Translations under genes and position numbers: made by a program
In this document: piece after piece, positions 58,251 through 64,000 of the stretch
Position numbering within the stretch: the first letter of the stretch is position 1
Layout: each line of letters opens with the position of its first letter
The notes under the pieces: model-generated
The model's database searches: none
What the model saw: the letters and a program-made list of their open reading frames with translations, nothing else
What the model was told of the DNA's origin: nothing
Source of the DNA: Papaver somniferum
Taxonomy: Eukaryota > Streptophyta > Magnoliopsida > Ranunculales > Papaveraceae
DNA: 64,000 bases
Reading direction: 5' to 3'
Assembly (NCBI RefSeq): GCF_003573695.1
Contig: NC_039368.1
Coordinates: 13,086,360 to 13,150,359, forward strand

Positions 58251-59577
58251 TTAGAAAACGACTAGGAAAAGGAGGTGGAGTAGTGAAACTAGGAACCGTT
58301 CCTTGGATTGGTGGTGGTGTTGATTCTCCTTTGGTGCGACTTCCTTGTCTTTGACTACCTCTTCACTAGCTTCTTCATGATGACTTGGACTCTCCACTTG
58401 TCTTCCACTTCTTAAACGTAACCGCATTAACATTCTCTCTTGGATTCACAAATGGTTGTGAAGGAAGCTTTGTGGATGCTTGAGATTTCAATAGATGCAC
58501 ATCGGTTGCCAATTGTCCCATTTGGGTTTCCAAAGCCTTAATGGCCGATTCATTCTTTTGTTGGCTTTGTTGTAACATAGAAGTAAGACCTTGCATGCCT
58601 TGCATTAACGCATTGAGCTTGTCATCACTCGAAGAATCACGCTCCTTGACTTGTTGTGGTTGGAATTGTTGTTGAGGTTGGAAGCGTGATTGTTGGAAAC
58701 CACCTTGTTGCACATATGGATTAGGAGCCGCCGCTTGCTTGTTGGCATAACTAAAGTTAGGATGATCCTTCCAACCGGGATTGTAAGTATTGGAGTATGG
58801 ATCGTACCTTGGCCTTTGATTTGGATATAAAGCATTTACTTGTTCGGTCATCATATGAATATAAACGCGGCCATCGTTGCATTATTTTCCATGCTCATCC
58901 TTTGTTCAAGGTGTGATGATGAATCACTAACTTCATGCACTCGCCTAACCATTGGTTTCTCTTGTGTAGAATTGTTGCGAGTTTGCAGCCATACTTTCAA
59001 TCAACTCTCTAGCTTGGGTCAACGTCTTGTTCATTAGTGCACCACCACCTGCGGCGTCAAGAAGAGATCTATCACTTGGGTGGAGAGCTTCGTAGAAGTA
59101 TTGGAGTATCATGACGTCACTGAATTGATGGTGTGGACAGCTTGCCACCAATCTCTTGTATCGCTCCCAACATTCATACAATGACTCTCCCACATTTTGC
59201 TTCATCCCACAAATCTCCTTGCGAATTTGAGTAGCTTTTGATGCAGGAAAATATCTCTCGAGGAAAAGTTTCTTCATCCCATTCCATGTGGTGATACTTC
59301 CGGAAGGCAAATAATACAACCATTCCTTAGCATTGCCCGCCAAAGAGAACGGGAAAGCTTTCAACATTGCTCCATCCGCATTAGTTCCGGTGGAAGCATA
59401 GCCATGACTATGGTAGAGAAGTCCATAAGATGTTTGGATCTTCATTCACCATGCCATGAAACTTTGGTAACTCTCTAATCAACCCCGGCTTGATCTCGAA
59501 GGTTGAGTTAGTTTGGATACACCATTGTTGTGTATCGAGCTTGTGAGAAGCTAGATCCTTGAGTGTACGATCAGCCA
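58251..59577 (-). pseudogene. Gypsy gag, broken
   Basis: A likely start at 59577 gives LKDLASHKLDTQQWCIQTN and GLIRELPKFHGMVNEDPN, then a stop. The core follows in a second frame (LKAFPFSLAGNAKEWLYYLP and WNGMKKLFLERYFPASKATQ, the Retrotrans_gag domain). The C-terminal part is Gln/Asn-rich (58375-58854) with no CCHC knuckle. Confidence 0.88.
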
Positions 59578-59819
59578 TTTCTTCTTCATCTATATCGGAA
59601 TCTGCGAAGTCACTAGATGAAGAAGGAGGAAGCGGAGTGTTAACCGCTCGAAAGAGGTCCTTTAGATGAGTGTCGGATCGAAGACGTATACCAATTGGAC
59701 TCGGTATTCACCAAAGATATAGTACCTGAAACAAGATTCTCGATAAGTAAGTTAGATACTATATAGAATTTAACAAAGCAAGAATAAAGCAAAAAGAAAA
59801 ATAAAACAACCAAAATCAT

Positions 59820-59849
59820 CCGCTGCTCCCCGGCAGCGGCGCCAAAATT
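59820..59849 (-). other. Gypsy primer-binding site
   Basis: The minus strand next to the 5' LTR reads TTTTGGCGCCGCTGCCGGGG, complementary to the 3' end expected of tRNA-Asp, as in many plant gypsy elements. Confidence 0.75.
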
Positions 59850-62565
59850 TGATGCGTGTCGTAACCACAACAAATTAATTAATGTTTTTCCACCTAATTA
59901 ACAAGTAATATAGTGTAGTCAAGTTCGTTCCCACGAGGAGCAAGAGATTTTTAGTTGTAAAGTTGTCACGAAAAGAGGGGGGAATATAATTAACTTAAAT
60001 CTTTTTCAGAGCTTTTTAGAGTTTTTCAGATCTCTTTAGATTTTTCAGAGCTCTTTATATATTTTAGGGATTTTTAGTGTTTTTCAAATCTCTCTCTGGA
60101 TAGGGACTCATTGGGTAAGTGCTACAAGATCTCGTGCATTGGACCCCATGGTTATGGCCCCGAATCCATTAGTATGGAACATTTTATTTTCCAAGTGGGG
60201 GGGGGGGGGGGGGTTTGGTTTTGAAAAGCAAAAGAAAATAAACAAAGCAATTAAAAGTGTATGTTGAAATCAATAAGAGAGATTAGATCAAAGAATCCTT
60301 GTACGTTGCAAAACAATAAATCAAGTTATGTTCTTTTCCACTTTTTATTAGTCAAAGATTATCACCAACCGTAGGTAAAGCAGCTAGATCAGTGCTAAAC
60401 CCCTAAATCCATAGTATCACCAGATACGAAAGTTCTCGACTACGAGATTTTATTCACCAAACCACCTAGTAGTAGCTCACTCAATATGTAATTTAGTTAA
60501 ACACATTAAGATTTATGAACTTATTAGGTTGATATTAGTAGTTAGACTCTTAGCTCAAGGTCTACTTGCTAACGTTGTTTTCACACACAATTGTTCCATG
60601 GAATCCCTCTGCAAGGTCTCGTGTTTGCTACTTGTGTAAAGAGTCAAGAAACAATTACTTATCCCCTAACTTTCACTAGCTTTAGATCAATTAACAAATC
60701 AATTTAGTTGGCCTCCTAAACAATGTATCAATCAACCATGAATGTATAAACATTCCTATTAGTAAATCAAACGATATGCGAAAAACTTCAAAGTAGATTT
60801 AAAAACAAAACTTAAAACATGTTAAGAACTAGGAATTCATACTCAATCAATAAGAAAATTAGCTACTCATGTTTTGAAATTCACACAAATAATTAAAGGG
60901 AGAATTTTAAAAGTTCACACAAATAATTAAAAGAAGAATTTTGAAAAAGCAAGCAAAAACACAAGTGTTGTGTGTGTAGAAGGTGTGCAAAAGTGTAGAG
61001 AGCTTCTCTATTTATAGGCTTCAATTTGCTTCAACTCTTCGTAGGAATAGAACCCTTTCCCTTTGTAGCTCAACTTCCAAATCCAAGTCTTTCTCAAATC
61101 TTCCATCTTCTCTTTCCAAATCCAAGCCCAATTCTTCAAACCCATGAGTCTAGATGAGTCTAGAAAATTCTTCATTAATTGAGTCGCCGAAACTTCACTG
61201 GTACCACCGGAATACGGCACCGGAAAGCTCCCTGTCAATCACTGGAATCTTCATCGCCGCTGATAGAATATTTTGTCCCGTCGCCGTTACAGTTAACGGT
61301 CAAACTGGTCAAGCTGTCAGTCAACTGGGTCAAGAGAAGGATAGTTAGTTAAGTCAGCTGATCTTAGTCAGGGTCTGAGTTAGCTTAGTCGGCTGACTCT
61401 CCGAGTTAGGTTTACTGAGTCACCGAGTCGACTCATTCGAGCAGAACTGCGACAGAGTTCTGTTTGTTTCTCGATGTTTCTCCCGGCCAATTTCAGGCCA
61501 ATTTCTTCTCCCTGCAACAACCTAACATACAATTCACAAGCAGCATTTCATTCATTCCCTGTAACACCAACTCTATCACTTCCCATGGATATCAACAGCA
61601 TCATGCTCAACTTCCCCGATTCATATCACCAACATAATTTCTACATCTCAACTCAGCTACCAATTGCAGTGAAAACCCATCTTCACCTCAATCTTGATTT
61701 CTTCTCAATTACAGCACCAGAAGCTCACCATCATTACCATCTCATAGATTAGCAGAAACCCCTTCAATTTTTTTATTGTTTTTTCCATCACAAATTCAAC
61801 CAAAAACCCATTTAATCCATGGCAGCAACTAGTTGTTCTTCTTTCACTCATCTTCAAATTCTTCATAAATTTCACAGCATCTCGAGTTGTCGTTGTAACC
61901 CTAATTCGCCACCAAAATCATCATCAGTGAAGACCCATCTCAGATTCTTCTTCCATAGTTCAAACCCATATCAATTTCAACCACAATCATCTCATAAATT
62001 GATTCTCGGCTTCAATTCCCTCAAATTACTAACCAATTTCTTCCAATACCGAACTCATCTCAGATTTCACAATAATCTCTCGATCATAACAACATCTATT
62101 TACTTTTATTCTCTTGGTTTCAACAGCAGCAACTGCTGCTTTTAGTTTCAGGTGAATGGATGAATGAGAGGCAGTCTCCTCTCGATTTTAGGGTATATGC
62201 ATTAGGGTCGGACGACTACACCCCAGGGATAGGGACCACCCCAGTTTGGGTGCTAAAAGCACACACATTTTCTGGCTAAGAGATACCCAAATTGCCATCC
62301 CCTTAATTCTCAGCTGGCCTGTCTTTAGTGCTCTTCCAAATAGAGCTACCCCTTAACATTGACAGGGCTCCAAATAGTGTTCACCCATGAAATAACAATT
62401 TTCGCCCTTTTCGCTCAAATTGGGTGACTTCTTCTCCTTTTCTTCCGCATGACTGCAAAGTAGCTACAAAACTCAAAACATGCGTAACGTACATAATTTA
62501 CAAGAAAAAATAGTAAAGAAAGTATAAATTCTAGATAGTAAATACGGTGTATTCCACACCTATCA
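59850..62565 (-). repeat. Gypsy 5' LTR (2716 bp)
   Basis: Pairs with 50136-52600. About 214 bp (59983-60196) with a following run of 17 G (60197-60213) is present only here, inserted in the shared G run. A few other small indels occur ('gatgagtctagatgagtcta' repeated near 61145). Confidence 0.92.
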
Positions 62566-62570
62566 GTATG
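62566..62570. other. Target-site duplication GTATG (right)
   Basis: Identical to 50131-50135; the CACTA transposase text resumes right after it (GHVFGLRTSGRYGCPVCG). Confidence 0.9.
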
Positions 62571-63580
62571 CCCATGTTTTTGGTTTGCGAACTTCTGGAA
62601 GATATGGTTGTCCTGTGTGTGGAGAAAATATAGAGGCTTTTTGGCTAAAACGCGGTTCCAAATTCGCTTATATGGGTCATAGAAGGTTTCTAAGAGATCG
62701 GTTTCACCCTTATATAAAGAAAACATCCCAATTCAACGAATCAGGGGATTTAAGGGTTGCACCAAGACGTTTGAGTGGCGCCGATTTGTTCAACAAGGCA
62801 ACAACTGCAGATAAAGAATTTGGGAAGTTGGTAAAGCGGCCTGCCATTGATTCTCCTTGGTCAAAGAGGTCAATCTTTTTTCGTCTCCCATATTGGAAGG
62901 TAAATTTAGCATCACCTGTCATATCTTGATGTTACTTTAGTTTAATATGTTTTGTTATTTGTTATTCTTTTCTAGCTTAATTTTATTAGTTTCTACAATT
63001 CCGGCACAATTTGGATGTCATGTATGTAGAAAAGAATTTTGCAGAGAATCTGTTTGGAATTTCTATGTGCCATAAGGATAAGTCCAAGGATGGGGCTCCA
63101 GCGCGCAGAGATTTAAAAATGCTAAACTTAAAGTCTAGCTTGTGATTGACGGAAAAGAATGGAACAGAGATACTCCCTCCTGCACCTTATTGGATGTCTA
63201 AGAAAGAAAGGGAAGTTATTTATAAAACTTTTAGTACACTTAAAGTTCCAATTGGTTACAGTGGGAATTGGAAGAAAAAAACATGCTTGAAAGAGTTCCA
63301 ATTGAAGGGTTTAAAGTCGCATGACTATCACATCCTTATGCAGGGTTTAATGCCTATTTTTTAATGCATTGTTTCAAAAAACATTAGCTTTTGCGCGAGG
63401 CAGTTAGACACTTGTCTTTGTTTTTCAAAGTCCTTACCTCTAAGGTTATTGATCGTGCTGAGCTTCGTGTAATGCATGATCGTGTCGTGGAGTCGTTATG
63501 CGTGTTCGAAATGTACTTCCCTCCTGCATTTTTTGTTAGTATGATGATGGGTCGGAAGAACGACTTTGTTTATCCGTAAG
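62571..63580 (+). pseudogene. CACTA TnpD-type transposase, 3' part
   Basis: Reads SGRYGCPVCGENIEAFWLKRGSKF.YMGHRRFL and then VAPRRLSGADLF, with a GT donor near 62900. After an intron it continues VYVEKNFAENLFG, LPPAPYWMSKKERE and LKSHDYHILMQGLMP. It ends at CVFEMYFPPAFFVSM just before 63580, where a new LTR-like sequence begins. Both stop codons (63142, 63362) and the break show that the gene is dead. Confidence 0.88.
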
Positions 63581-64000
63581 TGCACGGTTTCGAAAATGTA
63601 GACAATAACAAATGTGGTTCGTTCCCACAAGTAGTGTTTATAAAATTACTTCTAACTAATACAATCAACTTCTTAATCAATATCAATTCAAGAGAAGATA
63701 TTCTGAAATGTATACTAAGAAGCAAGCAAATAAACTGGATGCAAACAAAATTATTAAAGTGGCGAGCAAGGTGAGAAAAGGTTAAGGATCCTGGAATCCT
63801 TCGTAGGCTAGGTTTACTTGTGATTTATCACGAGAGTCTCTATTTTACTCGTATAAAGCGGAAACTCTTGGCTACTTAGACATGGAAGATATGTCGTTAA
63901 GAACTATTGATAATATTCGACGAAAGATTGTTTGATCTCGACCTAAAAGTAGAACCCCTAATCACTATGTATACATGGCATACAAAGTAGAAGAGTATCC
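63581..64000. mobile_element. Start of another LTR element, continues past the window
   Basis: From TGCACGGTTTCG at 63581 the text leaves the transposase frame. It contains 'gtggttcgttcccacaagtag' and 'gatcctggaatccttcgtaggc', which parallel 'agttcgttcccacgaggag' and 'gatcaaggaatccttcttcg' in the gypsy LTR in the same order. It is therefore probably a related LTR inserted in the CACTA element; the 5 bases before it (GTAAG) would be the target site. Confidence 0.6.

Larger units (their letters stand above)
50136..62565 (-). mobile_element. Ty3/gypsy LTR retrotransposon (Athila/Tat-like), minus strand
   Basis: LTRs at 50136-52600 and 59850-62565 both start TGATGCGTGTCG and end CACCTATCA. The 5-bp target GTATG flanks both sides exactly. 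The primer-binding site inside the right LTR reads TGGCGCCGCTGCCGGGGA on the minus strand, like tRNA-Asp-primed plant gypsy elements. A purine tract (agtgtgggggaatt) adjoins the left LTR. Genes run gag, protease, RT, RNase H, integrase. Very long LTRs, the FMDDFSVYG active site and the DLGAS protease motif fit the Athila/Tat group. Several frameshifts make it non-autonomous. Confidence 0.95.
43411..63580 (+). mobile_element. CACTA (En/Spm) DNA transposon, interrupted, right end outside the window
   Basis: The left terminus is CACTAGTGGAAA at 43411, the hallmark end of CACTA elements. A subterminal region with repeated 'gacc' and 'gggtcg' motifs follows (43411-43620). Two plus-strand gene remnants follow: an En/Spm accessory protein (45064-46950) and a TnpD-type transposase (48780-50130, resuming at 62571-63580). 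Removing the gypsy element restores continuity of the transposase text. Genes contain stops, so this copy is non-autonomous now. Confidence 0.88.

Noticed and set aside
61474..62145. Ser/His-rich open frames in the gypsy LTR
   Set aside because: Equivalent sequence occurs in the other LTR with a stop, so they are LTR non-coding sequence.

Overview
The window is nuclear DNA of a flowering plant. Host genes have GT-AG introns, transposons are abundant and nested, and a degraded plastid segment is present. Several dispersed repeats resemble families I associate from memory with poppies (Papaver), but the sequence alone does not fix the species. Host gene space is limited to about 5.8-35.1 kb; the rest is repeats and transposons.

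Layout. 1-1255: two tandem arrays (about 194 bp and 36 bp units). 3168-5526: a Mutator-like element with a 9-bp target duplication, carrying about 19 copies of a short palindromic motif. 5786-10555: a nine-exon BADC gene (biotin-attachment-like protein without the biotin lysine), with a hAT MITE in intron 6. 12983-14838: a four-exon PATL6-type patellin (SEC14 plus GOLD domains). 15.5-18.2 kb and 24.6-27.2 kb: two copies of a segment carrying a small secreted, cysteine-free, Gly/Ala-rich protein of unknown function. A degenerate Ty1/copia element with a nested Stowaway-like MITE lies between them. 27.2-29.2 kb and 33.6-35.6 kb: two copies of a segment carrying an RBR-type (RING-IBR-RING2) protein gene on the minus strand. 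A decayed plastid insertion (trnV-UAC, ndhC, ndhK, ycf3) lies between those copies.

From 35.6 kb onward the DNA is almost all transposons: a foldback MITE at 36.6-37.0 kb, two inverted relics of one repeat family at 37.5-42.2 kb, and a CACTA (En/Spm) element starting at 43411 and running past the last coding remnant at 63.58 kb. Its two plus-strand gene remnants are an En/Spm accessory protein and a TnpD-type transposase. The transposase is split by a complete Ty3/gypsy element (50136-62565, target duplication GTATG, 2.5-2.7 kb LTRs, minus-strand gag-pol). Another LTR-like sequence starts at 63581 and leaves the window.

The four host loci are unrelated in role: regulation of plastid fatty-acid synthesis (BADC), phosphoinositide and membrane traffic (patellin), a secreted protein of unknown role, and ubiquitin signalling (RBR). 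The most unusual items are the motif array in the Mutator-like element, the repeatedly copied secreted-protein locus, and an RBR pair that keeps its zinc ligands and active-site Cys but lacks the RING2 histidine.
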